DNA of 64,000 bases from Streptomyces albicerus (lineage in GTDB: Bacteria > Actinomycetota > Actinomycetes > Streptomycetales > Streptomycetaceae): positions 20,162-84,161 of the forward strand of contig NZ_VWMY01000041.1 of assembly GCF_008905045.1 (NCBI RefSeq). Reading direction: 5' to 3'. Shown in pieces: positions 16,449 through 26,221 of this stretch (its first letter is position 1; each line of letters opens with the position of its first letter). A program made the translations under genes and the position numbers. The notes under the pieces were generated by a model. That model saw nothing but the letters and a program-made list of their open reading frames with translations. It was not told the origin of the DNA and searched no databases.

Positions 16449-16472
16449 GTCTGACGTCAGACATCTGATGTC
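16449..16472. promoter_or_regulatory. Two overlapping palindromes, probable GntR operator
   Basis: GTCTGACGTCAGAC (16449-16462) is a perfect 14-bp palindrome. GACATCTGATGTC (16460-16472) is a second one sharing its end. They lie about 90 bases before the GntR gene and just downstream of a candidate -10 box, suiting autorepression. Confidence 0.6.
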
Positions 16473-16484
16473 TCGATGGCGGTA

Positions 16485-16513
16485 ACCATGACACCGGGGT
16501 CGGGAGCCGTCAA
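16485..16513 (-). promoter_or_regulatory. Candidate promoter of the GntR regulator gene
   Basis: TTGACG (16513-16508, minus strand) and CATGGT (16490-16485) are separated by 17 bases, close to the HrdB pattern. The predicted start falls next to the palindromes. Confidence 0.4.
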
Positions 16514-16576
16514 TACCTCCGCGCCATTGCGGTTCGGTTACGGCGATGGATCAAGCGAGTCGGCCGAGGGGCCGGG

Positions 16577-17619
<1,043 letters not shown>

Positions 17620-17623
<4 letters not shown>

Positions 17624-17649
17624 CGGGCGACTCCGGTGGTGATGGTCAT
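17620..17649 (-). CDS. Possible 9-codon leader peptide MTITTGVAR
   Basis: ATG 17649 has GGAG 8 bases upstream, encodes nine residues and stops at a TGA overlapping the ATPase ATG (ATGA). This fits translational coupling of the ATPase gene. It is too short to judge by codon use. Confidence 0.3.
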
Positions 17650-17650
17650 G

Positions 17651-17728
17651 GGGTCACTCCTGCGCTGCTGGTCTGTGGGTCACTCGTGTGCTGCCGGTCA
17701 CGGGGTCACTCGTGTGCTGCTGGGAACG
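17651..17728. repeat. Three-copy 26-bp tandem repeat
   Basis: Units start at 17651, 17677 and 17703. Each begins GGGTCACTC and continues with a GTGCTGC-like core. On the transcribed (minus) strand each carries a purine-rich stretch like the ribosome site before the leader frame, so the array may have grown from the ribosome-binding region. It fills the gap between the permease stop and the ATPase gene. Confidence 0.8.
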
Positions 17729-17736
17729 GGCGGTCG

Positions 17737-20700
17737 TCATCTGCCGTCCCCCGCCCGCAGCTCCCTGACCGACCCCCGCCGCCCCGTCCACCACGCCTGG
17801 CCCGCCGCGACGCCCGTCGCGAGGAGGAGCAGGGTGAGGGCGGGCAGGAGCAGGGACGCCGGGTCGGTGTGCAGTGCGGCGGTGCCTGGCGGGGGCGCGC
17901 CGCCGGGGGTGGCGAGGGCGATGGAGGTCAGGTCGACGCCGGGGGCCAGGAGGCGCACCGTCGCCCAGCCGGTCAGCGTGCCGCCCGCCGCGGCGAGGAG
18001 GGCTTGCGGCAGCGCTTCCAGTACGAGCAGTCGCCGGCCCTGAGCTCGGGTGAGACCCATGGTGCGCAGTCGGGCCAGCAGGGCGGTGCGTTCGGGCGCC
18101 GCGCGCACCAGGGCGAGCAGCAGCGCGAGTACGGCGTATCCGGAGCCCGCCGCCACCGCCACCGCATAGACGCGTTCCGCGCCGGACTGGAGGGGGGAGT
18201 CGACGTATCGCGCGCGTTCCTCGGACCGCAGACGTACGTCCGGGCCGGACGGGCCGGACGGGCCGGTGTCGGCGGCCTTGCGGAGGGCGCTCGCGTTCAG
18301 GTGGTCGCCCGTCACCAGGAGTGCGGTCGGGCGGGCGGGGACGGTGCCGAGGCCGGTGCGGTCCACGACGACGAAGTCGCTTCCCGGCAGGGCCGGGGTC
18401 AGTTCGCGTACGAGGGTGATGCGGATGGTGACGTCGCTGCCGTCCTCCAGGCGTACGGAGAAGGGGCGGGTGCCGTAGCGGTCGGCGACGGAGGGGGAGG
18501 CGAGGGCGGGAAGCGGGGCCTCGGCCGAGCCGTCGCCACCCCCTCCCGCTGAGCTGCCGGCCCTCGATCCGGCTGAACTGCCGGCCCCTGATCCCGCTGA
18601 ACTGCCGCTTGCCGTTGGACTGTTGGCGTCCGCCGAGCCGCCGCCCGGCCCCGCCGAGCCACCTGGTCCCGCCGATCCGCCGGGCCCTGCCGAGCCGCCG
18701 GCCCCCGGCGAGCTCCCGGTGCCACCCGAGCCCGCGTTCCCCGCCCCCTCCGACCCGCCCGCGGCCTTCAACTCGTCCGCCGGGAACGCCCCCAGCCCCG
18801 TCCGCCCCGCCAGCCGTGCGTACCCCTCGGGATCCACCCCGGCCAAGGGCACCGTCTCCACCCCGGCCCCAGGCTTGGCCTCGTAAGCGATGCTCAGGGG
18901 CGTGACCTCCCGTACGCCGGGTGCCGAGCGGATCCGTTCCGGCAGGGCGGCGGGCAGTGCTCCGATGGTCTCGACGCGTGCGTCCGCGCCGAGGGTGAGC
19001 AGGGCCGCCCTGTCCCGCGCGTCCGTGACGCCCGCGAGGACCGAACCCCCGAACGCGGCGGTGGTGAGCGCTGTCAGCAGGGCCAGCAGCGGGAGCACCG
19101 TGGAGACGGAGGTACGGCCCGCGCGGGCCAGCGACAGGTGGCCGACCGCGCCGCGCAGCCGGCCGGCGGGGCGGGCCAGACAGCGGAGGGGCAACGGATA
19201 GAGCCGGACCAGGACGAGCGCGGCGATGACACCGATCAACACCGGGGCCAGCGAGACGAGTTGATCACCCGAGCCACCCGAGCCACCCAGGTCACCCAAA
19301 CCGCCACCGCCGTCCGAGCTGCCCAGGCCACCCGACCCGCCGGAGCCGTCAGAACCGCCCGACCCACCCGACGTCCCGCGCCTCCGCAGAGCGAACACCG
19401 CCCCCGACGCCAGCACGAGCAGCGTGAGTTCGGCGACGGTACGGCGCCGTGAGGGACGTACGGACGCGAGGTCCTCGCGGGCCCCGTGCACGCGTACGAC
19501 TCGGTGGGCGGCCGCGGCGCGCAGGGGCAGCGCGGCGCAGGCGAGGAGTGCGACCGCGAGGGCGGCCCCGACGGCGTACGACGGGCGGCCGTACGGGACC
19601 GCGAGCAGCGCGCCCGCGAGGCCGAGCGCGCCCGCCGGCAGCGCGACCACCGCCGTCTCGGCGAGCAGCCGTCCGGTCAGGCCCCGCAGGGAGGCGCCTC
19701 GGGCGCGCAGGAGGGCGAGTTCGGTACGGCGGCGGTCGGCGGAGAGGTGGCCGGCCATGAGGAGGACGACGACCGCGACCGCACCGGTGCCGAAGGCGGC
19801 GACGGAGACGAGGGGGCGTACGCCGGAACGGAGCTCGGCGTACGAGGTGAGGACCTCGTCGAGGTCGGTGCTCACGCCGGCGTCCGCGTCCGTGGAGTCG
19901 CGTACTTTCAGCAGGCCCGGGCCCGATTCCAGCGAGGCGACGGCCCTGCCCAGGCGGGACAGGTCGTGCGCGGTCAGGGCGGCGGGATCCGGGGCGAGGT
20001 GCCAGTAGCGCGCGGGTTCGCCGGGGGTACCGAGGAGCGCGGGGGCGGCGTCCGGGGGCAGGAGGAGGGCGCCGAGCCAGTAGTGGCTCGGTTCGCCCGT
20101 CACGGGGAGCCGGATGAGGGACGGGGTGCGCAGGAGGGGCTCGGTGGACCAGTACGCGCCCTCGGGGTTGCGCGGGGCGACGATGCCGGTGATACGGAGG
20201 GCGAGCGGGGGACGTTCCACGGCGGGCACGTGGATCACCGAACCCACCTTGATCCGGAGGCGCTCGGCCGTCTCCGTGGTGACCGCGGCCTCCACCGCCG
20301 GGGTCGCAGCGGTCACCGTGCCGTCTGCGCGTGGGAGGCGGCCCGCGCGCAGACGGGCGTGCTCGGCCAGCCCGTTCGGCGCGGCGAGCGACATCTGCGC
20401 GGGCAGTCCGCTCGGCCTCGGCAGCCAAGTCTCCGGCGCCTCAAGGGGTTTGGCGTTGCGGACGCCGTACGTGGACTGCGCCGGGTCGGTGACGAGCGGC
20501 CGTTCGATCACGCCCAGCACTCGCTCGGTCTGCTTGCGCAGCGTGTCCGGGCGCAGGGCCGACTCCCGTTCCGACTGCGGGACGTAGACGGGGGGTTGCG
20601 GGGCGGACACCTGCAGGGTTGTCCTGAGCGGCGTGGCGTCCGCGACCGCTCGGCGCAGGCCCGCGTCCTCGTAACGCTCCACGGCCCGGGGGAAGGCCGC

Positions 20701-20937
20701 GGCCAGGCAGGCGGTCGCCATCACCAGGAGAGCGAGGGCGAGAGCGGCGCCGGGGGCGCTGCGCAGCCGGGTACGGATCCAGGGGGCGACGGGCCGGTCC
20801 GGACGCCGGAAACCCGGACGCCGGAAGCTCAGACGCGAGAAGCCCGGGCGCGACCCGAAGTCGGAGCGCGGCTCGCCTCCGTCACGCCGCCCCTGCCCCT
20901 GCCACCGCTCACGCCACCGACGCCCCACCTCACTCAC
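17737..20937 (-). CDS. Large FtsX-like ABC permease
   Basis: About 1066 residues. An N-terminal membrane helix (LALALLVMATACLAAAFP) is followed by a large extracellular domain. Two FtsX cores each have three to four helices (around VSVAAFGTGAVAVVVLLMAGHL and the C-terminal YAVLALLLALV). Two long Gly/Ser-rich inserts are disordered. Together with its upstream paralogue and the downstream ATPase it should form a MacB-like exporter or mechanotransmission complex. GTG 20937 is chosen because it overlaps the preceding gene's end with GGGGGA upstream. Confidence 0.85.
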   Translation of the reverse strand: MSEVGRRWRERWQGQGRRDGGEPRSDFGSRPGFSRLSFRRPGFRRPDRPVAPWIRTRLRSAPGAALALALLVMATACLAAAFPRAVERYEDAGLRRAVADATPLRTTLQVSAPQPPVYVPQSERESALRPDTLRKQTERVLGVIERPLVTDPAQSTYGVRNAKPLEAPETWLPRPSGLPAQMSLAAPNGLAEHARLRAGRLPRADGTVTAATPAVEAAVTTETAERLRIKVGSVIHVPAVERPPLALRITGIVAPRNPEGAYWSTEPLLRTPSLIRLPVTGEPSHYWLGALLLPPDAAPALLGTPGEPARYWHLAPDPAALTAHDLSRLGRAVASLESGPGLLKVRDSTDADAGVSTDLDEVLTSYAELRSGVRPLVSVAAFGTGAVAVVVLLMAGHLSADRRRTELALLRARGASLRGLTGRLLAETAVVALPAGALGLAGALLAVPYGRPSYAVGAALAVALLACAALPLRAAAAHRVVRVHGAREDLASVRPSRRRTVAELTLLVLASGAVFALRRRGTSGGSGGSDGSGGSGGLGSSDGGGGLGDLGGSGGSGDQLVSLAPVLIGVIAALVLVRLYPLPLRCLARPAGRLRGAVGHLSLARAGRTSVSTVLPLLALLTALTTAAFGGSVLAGVTDARDRAALLTLGADARVETIGALPAALPERIRSAPGVREVTPLSIAYEAKPGAGVETVPLAGVDPEGYARLAGRTGLGAFPADELKAAGGSEGAGNAGSGGTGSSPGAGGSAGPGGSAGPGGSAGPGGGSADANSPTASGSSAGSGAGSSAGSRAGSSAGGGGDGSAEAPLPALASPSVADRYGTRPFSVRLEDGSDVTIRITLVRELTPALPGSDFVVVDRTGLGTVPARPTALLVTGDHLNASALRKAADTGPSGPSGPDVRLRSEERARYVDSPLQSGAERVYAVAVAAGSGYAVLALLLALVRAAPERTALLARLRTMGLTRAQGRRLLVLEALPQALLAAAGGTLTGWATVRLLAPGVDLTSIALATPGGAPPPGTAALHTDPASLLLPALTLLLLATGVAAGQAWWTGRRGSVRELRAGDGR

Positions 20938-23900
20938 TCCCCCGCTCGTGCAACGACCGCATCGACCGCAACGAAGGAGCCGCATCCTCCCGCCGCAGCG
21001 CCAGCCCGCCTGTGACGAGCAGCGGCGCGATCACCACGGCGGCCAGCAGGAACGCGACCCGGCCGGGCGGAAGTTCCACCAGTACCTCCGGGACCGGCCG
21101 AGCCGCTCCCGACGTCAGCACGATCAACGGAATCACCGCCCGCGTCAGAACCGCCCCCAGCGCCACCCCCACCACCAGCGCCAGCGCCACCAGAACGCCC
21201 TGCTCGGCAGCGACCATCCGGGCCAGCTGACGCCGCGGCGCGCCCAGCGCGCGCAGCAGCGCGAACTCGGCACTCCGTGCCCGCACCGACCCCGCCGTGC
21301 TCACCGCGAAGCCGACCGCGGCCAGCGCGGCGGCGACCACGGACGCCGCCGCGAACGCCGCCTCGGGACCCGCCCCGAAGGGGTCGTCCCGCAACTGTTC
21401 GGCGACCTCGTCCCGCACGACCACCTGCGACGGCCCGACGTCGGGCCGCTCGCGCAACTCCGCCGCCACACGCGCCGCCGCCCCCGGCGCCGTCCGCAGC
21501 CACCACTCGGTGGGCGTGACGCTCTCGCCGTACCCCTGGTCCAACGCCCGGTTCACGGACCGGAGATCGACCAGCAGCGCCCCGCCGGAGGCATCCCCGC
21601 CGCCGGAATCCTGCGTGGTCGGCAGCGCCCGTACGCTCCCCACGATCCGCACCCGCACGGTCGAGCCGGCGAACGGCACGTCCACCCGTTGCCGCGTACG
21701 CGCGCCCGTCGCCTCCAGGAAGCGGTCGGTCGCCACCGCCGTGACCTCGGGTGCGGCGGGCCGGGCCACCCGCAGCCGGACCGCCAACGACGAAATCTCC
21801 GAGGTGAATTCACCTGGGGCGTACCCGGTGCCGTAGTCGACCGTCAGCGGGCTCCCGGACTCCACGGTCGGGGGCCGCGGGTTGCTGTCGGCCTTGGGGT
21901 CCGCCGTGGTGCTGCTGCTGCGGGACGTCACCTTCCAGGACGCGGGCTGCGTCAGGCGCCGCTCCGAGCCGTCGGGTCCCGTGGCCGTCAACTCCTCGAC
22001 GGACAGCCGGTGTTGTTCGGCGCGATCCGTCGGCTGGACCATGTCCAGTTGCATTCCGGTCAGCGTCAGCGGCTCGGCCGCGCGGCCGTTCGGGGCCTCG
22101 GCGGCCTGCGCCAGGTCCAGGGTGAGCCGGTGCGCCCGGCCGTCGGCGGGGAGTTCACCGACGCGGATGCGGTACGGCGTGCCGTACCGGTCCTCCAGCG
22201 TCACCGTCACGTCCACCGACATCTCGGAGCGGTGCGCCGCCGGGTCCGGGTCCGCCGTCGAAGAGTCCGGAGCCTGCGTCGCACGCGCAGCGGCGGCCCG
22301 GATCCGCAGCACCAGACCGAGCCGCGTACTCCCCTTGGGCAACGCCGCACCCACCGACTCCGACCGCGGGGGCCCGAGCTCCGCCAGCAGCCGCCCCACC
22401 GGCTCCTCCGCCAGATCCCCGCGCATCAACAACCCACCCCCGGCGTCCGATCCGACGTCCGATCCGGCGTCCGTTCCGGAGCCCGCCCCGGCGTCCGCCG
22501 TGTCCAGCGCCACCACCGTCGCCGTCCGATTCCCGGACAGCGGCAGCGACGTACGCACCGCGGGAGCGACCCCGCGTACGCCGTCGACGTCCGCGTAGAC
22601 GCCGGCCCGCCCCAACTCGCCCTCGCCGCCCCCGAGTACACGGACGGACGTGCCGGCCCGGAAGTCCGCCTGGTCGTCCTGCGAGCGGTCCCACGACGCG
22701 CCCTGGCCGATCGCGAGCATGCCCAGGGCGATGGCCAGGACGAGCAGCAGCACGGGCCCGGCGCCGCGCATCGGGCGGCGGCTGAACTGCCAGCCCGCGA
22801 GCGCCGCGGGCAGCCCCCGGCCGCTCGCCGCGCGCCGCTCGGCGAGGCGGGCGACGGGTGGCAGCAGACGCAGGGTGAGCACGGTTCCGGCGAGCAGGGC
22901 GAGCGCCGGGGCGGAGACGAGCAGCGGGTCGATGCCGAGCGTGCCGGAGCCGTCGCCCGTGACGGCGCCGGAGGTCTGCCGGCTCAACTGCCAGTACGCG
23001 ACCGCCGCGATCACCAGCAGGCCGACGTCCGCACCCGCCCGTACCGGAGCGGGCAGCGAACGGGCCCGCCCGCCCGCCGAACCCCCGGTCAGCGCGGGCA
23101 CGGTCACCGCCAGCGCGCACCCCAGCGCGACCCCGGCCGCCACCGCCCACACCCCACCACTCGCCACCGAGGTGTCCAGCCGCAGCCCGATCCGCGACAA
23201 TGCCCCCTGCCCGGCCAGCAGCCGCGTCAGCGGCCCGGCGAGCAGCGGCGCGCAGAGGGCGGCCGGCACGGCGAGGAGCAACGCTTCCAGCGCGGCGAGC
23301 CCGGCCACCCGCCCGCGCGAACCGCCGCGCGCCCGCAACAGCCGTGTCTCACCCGCCCGTTCGGCACTGAGCAGCCGGGCCACGAGCAGCAGCGCGTACC
23401 CGGCGAGCAGCGCGAGCTGGAGCGCGACGATCAGCAGCGTCGAACGGGAGACCAGCAGCGACCGCTCGACCCGGTCCAGTTCCTCCGGCAACGATGTCGT
23501 GACAGCCGTGGTGCCGTGCAGCGCCGGGGCCTTGAGCAGCGTACGAGGGCCCGTGCGCGCCGCGTCCCGCAGCGCGTCGATCCGCCCGGTCGTCAGCGTC
23601 GAGAAGTCGGCGGACGCCAGCCAGGCGGTCGGCCCGCCGCTCACCACCTGCCCACGCCCGGCCGGCCGCAGCACCGCCGGATCGGCGAGCAGCGGCCCGT
23701 ACGTGGTGAAGTCGAGCTTGCTGATCCCGCGGCCGGCGAGGTCGTCCAACCGCCAGTACGGCGAGGTGACGCGGGCGGGCCGGTACAGCCCGGTCACCAG
23801 GACCCGTGCCTTCGGACCGTCGAACCGGTCGACGAGCGTCAGCCGCGCACCGGGCTTCAGCCCCAGCTGTCGCGCGGCCGCGTCGGGAAGGGCGACCTCG

Positions 23901-24379
23901 ATCTCCGGTGCGGCCTTCCCCGACCCGCCGCCGGGCGCGGCCGGCAGACGCCCCTCGACCACCCGCACCTGCGTCCGATCCAGCGCCGCGAAGTGCGTGA
24001 GATCGGGATCCCCCGAGCGAGCGGCGGTGGGCTGCAGCGACCTCGGCAGCGCGTACGGCCCCGACCGTGTCAATGTGCGCAGCGTCACCGGCAGCCCGTC
24101 GAAGGTGCGCCGCGCGCCCTCCCGTACGGTCTTGTCGGCGGCCGCACGCTCCTCCGGGGGGACGTCGGCCTTGACGATCAGGTTCGTGGCCGCCGCGCTC
24201 TCCGTACGGGCCGCACCCTCTGTCGTGTCGAGGAGCGAGTGGCGCAGGGCCGCGTCGCCGATCGCGCCCGAGTACGCGGTGAGGGTCGCCAGGACCGCGG
24301 TGGTCAGCAGGACGGTGAGCAGCGCGGCGGCCAGCAGCAGGCGGTGTGCCCGCGCGCGCAGTAAGACGAACCCCGTCAC
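20930..24379 (-). CDS. Large FtsX-like ABC permease
   Basis: About 1149 residues starting at GTG 24379. A signal-anchor helix (LLLAAALLTVLLTTAVLA) is followed by a large extracellular domain. A first FtsX core has LLIVALQLALLAGYALLLVA and LLRARGGSRGR. A second extracellular domain and a C-terminal FtsX core (VVAAALAAVGFAVSTAG, FALLRALGAPRRQLARM) complete it. It is the first gene of the three-gene exporter operon and is preceded by 11-base direct repeats resembling a PHO box. Substrate unknown. Confidence 0.85.
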   Translation of the reverse strand: MTGFVLLRARAHRLLLAAALLTVLLTTAVLATLTAYSGAIGDAALRHSLLDTTEGAARTESAAATNLIVKADVPPEERAAADKTVREGARRTFDGLPVTLRTLTRSGPYALPRSLQPTAARSGDPDLTHFAALDRTQVRVVEGRLPAAPGGGSGKAAPEIEVALPDAAARQLGLKPGARLTLVDRFDGPKARVLVTGLYRPARVTSPYWRLDDLAGRGISKLDFTTYGPLLADPAVLRPAGRGQVVSGGPTAWLASADFSTLTTGRIDALRDAARTGPRTLLKAPALHGTTAVTTSLPEELDRVERSLLVSRSTLLIVALQLALLAGYALLLVARLLSAERAGETRLLRARGGSRGRVAGLAALEALLLAVPAALCAPLLAGPLTRLLAGQGALSRIGLRLDTSVASGGVWAVAAGVALGCALAVTVPALTGGSAGGRARSLPAPVRAGADVGLLVIAAVAYWQLSRQTSGAVTGDGSGTLGIDPLLVSAPALALLAGTVLTLRLLPPVARLAERRAASGRGLPAALAGWQFSRRPMRGAGPVLLLVLAIALGMLAIGQGASWDRSQDDQADFRAGTSVRVLGGGEGELGRAGVYADVDGVRGVAPAVRTSLPLSGNRTATVVALDTADAGAGSGTDAGSDVGSDAGGGLLMRGDLAEEPVGRLLAELGPPRSESVGAALPKGSTRLGLVLRIRAAAARATQAPDSSTADPDPAAHRSEMSVDVTVTLEDRYGTPYRIRVGELPADGRAHRLTLDLAQAAEAPNGRAAEPLTLTGMQLDMVQPTDRAEQHRLSVEELTATGPDGSERRLTQPASWKVTSRSSSTTADPKADSNPRPPTVESGSPLTVDYGTGYAPGEFTSEISSLAVRLRVARPAAPEVTAVATDRFLEATGARTRQRVDVPFAGSTVRVRIVGSVRALPTTQDSGGGDASGGALLVDLRSVNRALDQGYGESVTPTEWWLRTAPGAAARVAAELRERPDVGPSQVVVRDEVAEQLRDDPFGAGPEAAFAAASVVAAALAAVGFAVSTAGSVRARSAEFALLRALGAPRRQLARMVAAEQGVLVALALVVGVALGAVLTRAVIPLIVLTSGAARPVPEVLVELPPGRVAFLLAAVVIAPLLVTGGLALRREDAAPSLRSMRSLHERGSE

Positions 24380-24452
24380 CCGGCCCCCCGCCGTATCCCG
24401 GACATCCCGGATCTCCGGGCGATGCTGTCAGAGGGAACGGGTCGCGGGTAAG

Positions 24453-24485
24453 CGCTTGTGATCCGAGTTTGACCGGATCGTGACC
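24453..24485 (-). promoter_or_regulatory. Putative PHO box (three 11-nt direct repeats)
   Basis: On the minus strand GGTCACGATCC (24485-24475), GGTCAAACTCG (24474-24464) and GATCACAAGCG (24463-24453) follow in exact 11-base phase. Each begins with a G(G/A)TCA(C/A) core, as in Streptomyces PhoP direct repeats. They lie 74-106 bases before the FtsX gene start, suggesting phosphate control of the exporter. Confidence 0.45.
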
Positions 24486-24530
24486 GGAATCCGGCGACGC
24501 GCGACCGGAATCCGCGCGTCAGCGGCGGTA

Positions 24531-24612
24531 CTCAGCCCGTCGTGTTCACCGGTCAGTCCGTCGTGATCACCGGCCGGCCCGCCGTGTCCACCGCTCAGCC
24601 CTCGGTGTTCAC
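24531..24612. repeat. Four-copy 21-bp tandem repeat across the globin stop
   Basis: Minus-strand units start at 24612, 24591, 24570 and 24549, each GTGnnCAC...GGnCTG-like. The first unit encodes the last globin residues (VNTEG) and the stop. The others lie directly after it. Confidence 0.8.
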
Positions 24613-24999
24613 CATCGACGCCGCCGCGTACGTCAGGTAGTTCCACAGCGTGCGCTCGTGCTCCTCGGAGAGGCCGAGCTCCTCGACGGCGACGTGCATG
24701 TGCTTCAGCCAGGCGTCGTGCGCCGCGCGGTCGACGGCGAAGGGGGCGTGGCGCATCCGCAGCCGGGGGTGGCCGCGGTTCTCGCTGTACGTGGTCGGGC
24801 CGCCCCAGTACTGGATCAGGAACAGCGTGAGGCGCTCCTCGGCCGGGCCCAGGTCCTCCTCGGGATACATGGGCCGCAGCAGCGGGTCCTCGGCGACACC
24901 TTCGTAGAACCGGTGCACGAGGCGCCGGAAGGTCTCCTCGCCGCCGACCTGCTCGTAGAAGGTCTGCTCCTGAAGCGTGCCGCGCGGAATCTCATTCAC
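24595..24999 (-). CDS. glbO: Truncated hemoglobin, group II (GlbO type)
   Basis: A 134-residue 2-on-2 globin. It has FYEQVGGEETFRRLVHRFYEGVAEDPLLRPMYPE, the group II Tyr/Trp heme pocket, and LFLIQYWGGPTTYSENRGHPRLRMRHAPF containing the proximal-His region (H in RMRHAPF). Heme binding gives O2/NO chemistry; mycobacterial GlbO and relatives act in oxygen handling at the membrane. Start ATG 24999. It stands alone, upstream of the exporter operon on the same strand. Confidence 0.92.
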   Translation of the reverse strand: MNEIPRGTLQEQTFYEQVGGEETFRRLVHRFYEGVAEDPLLRPMYPEEDLGPAEERLTLFLIQYWGGPTTYSENRGHPRLRMRHAPFAVDRAAHDAWLKHMHVAVEELGLSEEHERTLWNYLTYAAASMVNTEG

Positions 25000-25145
25000 G
25001 CCTCCATGGTCTCAGACCGGGCGACCGAGGACTCAAGGCGTAGGACCACCGCTGTCGGGCGACCGATTCCGGCCTTGAGGGACTGATTCCGGAACGGTCG
25101 CCCCCGGCGCTCGCCTCCCGACCCGTCCCGCAGCACAGTGGACGT

Positions 25146-26132
25146 ATGAGCGCGCACGCCATCGACCACAGGCTCGACGACCTCGCCGCCACGGCGCGAG
25201 CGGCGCTGGTGCGCGAGATCGACGCGAGCGGCGCCTGGGACGCGGACCCGGTCTGGCGGGAGGCGTTCGAGAACGTCCCGCGCCATCTCTTCGTGCCGTA
25301 CTACTACGTCGGCGTGGTGGGCGGCTACGAGCGACGGTGGGGCGAGGACCCCAGCCTGCGCCGGCGCGAGAACTGGATGCGCGGCGCGTACGCGGACGCC
25401 CCGCTGGCCACCCGCGTGCGCGACGGCGAGCTGCTGTCGTCCAGCAGCCAGCCGTCCCTGATGGCGAAGATGCTGGCCGAGCTGGAGGTGGCGGACGGGA
25501 ACAGGGTCCTGGAGATCGGCGCGGGCACCGGCTACAACGCGGCGCTGCTGTCGTACCGGCTCGGCGACGAGCTGGTCACCACGGTCGACCTGGACCCGGA
25601 GATCACCGAGTCGGCCCGGCAGCACCTGGCCGCCGCCGGCTACCACCCGACCGTCGTCACCGGCGACGGGGCGCGCGGCTGCCCCGAGCACACCCCCTTC
25701 GACCGGATCATCGCGACCTGCACGCTGAACTCGGTCCCACGCCCCTGGCTGGCCCAGTGCAACCCGGGCGCCCGCGTCCTCGCGCCGTTCGCCACCGGCC
25801 TCATCGACCTGCGCGTACGGGACGCCGGGCACGCCGAGGGCCGCTTCCTGCACACGCCCGCCTACTTCGTACCCCTGCGCGGCGACACCCGGCCCGAGCG
25901 GGAGCTTCCCGACGTGGACCCGAACAGGCTGCCGCGCCGGGCCAGGACCCACGAGCTGTTCCGCTTCCTGCTGGCCCTGACGGCGGGCAGCCTCGACCCG
26001 TACGAGGCCTGCGTGCTGTGGGAGCGCGAGGACCAGCCGGTGCGCGAGCGGTACGGGATCACGGTCGGCGACGACCGCGCGTGGGCGTGGCTGGACGACC
26101 CCGAAGGGCCGAACACTTGGCCGCTGCCGTGA
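25146..26132 (+). CDS. PCMT-like SAM-dependent methyltransferase
   Basis: A 328-residue protein with a protein-L-isoaspartate methyltransferase core. SSSSQPSLMAKMLAEL is the isoaspartate-binding loop, VLEIGAGTGYNAALL motif I, VDLDPEI post-I and IATCTLNSVPRPWL motif II. The extra ~100 C-terminal residues (after about 225) are not part of standard PCMT. It may be a repair enzyme or a diverged methyltransferase. No Shine-Dalgarno is visible before ATG 25146, so a leaderless transcript is possible. Confidence 0.8.
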   Translation: MSAHAIDHRLDDLAATARAALVREIDASGAWDADPVWREAFENVPRHLFVPYYYVGVVGGYERRWGEDPSLRRRENWMRGAYADAPLATRVRDGELLSSSSQPSLMAKMLAELEVADGNRVLEIGAGTGYNAALLSYRLGDELVTTVDLDPEITESARQHLAAAGYHPTVVTGDGARGCPEHTPFDRIIATCTLNSVPRPWLAQCNPGARVLAPFATGLIDLRVRDAGHAEGRFLHTPAYFVPLRGDTRPERELPDVDPNRLPRRARTHELFRFLLALTAGSLDPYEACVLWEREDQPVRERYGITVGDDRAWAWLDDPEGPNTWPLP

Positions 26133-26177
26133 GCTCCGCTGGTTGGCTCCGCCGGTTGTGCGGTTCGTCTGCCGCGC

Positions 26178-26220
26178 CGGTGGGGGCTGGTCGCGCAGTT
26201 CCCCGCGCCCCTTACGGGGC
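26178..26220. terminator. Dispersed 43-bp repeat acting as bidirectional terminator
   Basis: Bases 26178-26220 are identical to 54446-54488. Each contains a CCCCG...CGGGG hairpin and lies between convergent genes. A variant is at 12965-13030. The element belongs to the family of short repeats common between Streptomyces genes and probably blocks read-through both ways. Confidence 0.65.
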
Positions 26221-26221
26221 C

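Noticed and set aside
20948..24364. A very long plus-strand open frame (about 1138 codons) opposite the FtsX gene
   Set aside because: Its product is Arg/Gln/Pro-rich without domains, and it mirrors a minus-strand gene with clear FtsX motifs. High GC keeps antisense frames open.
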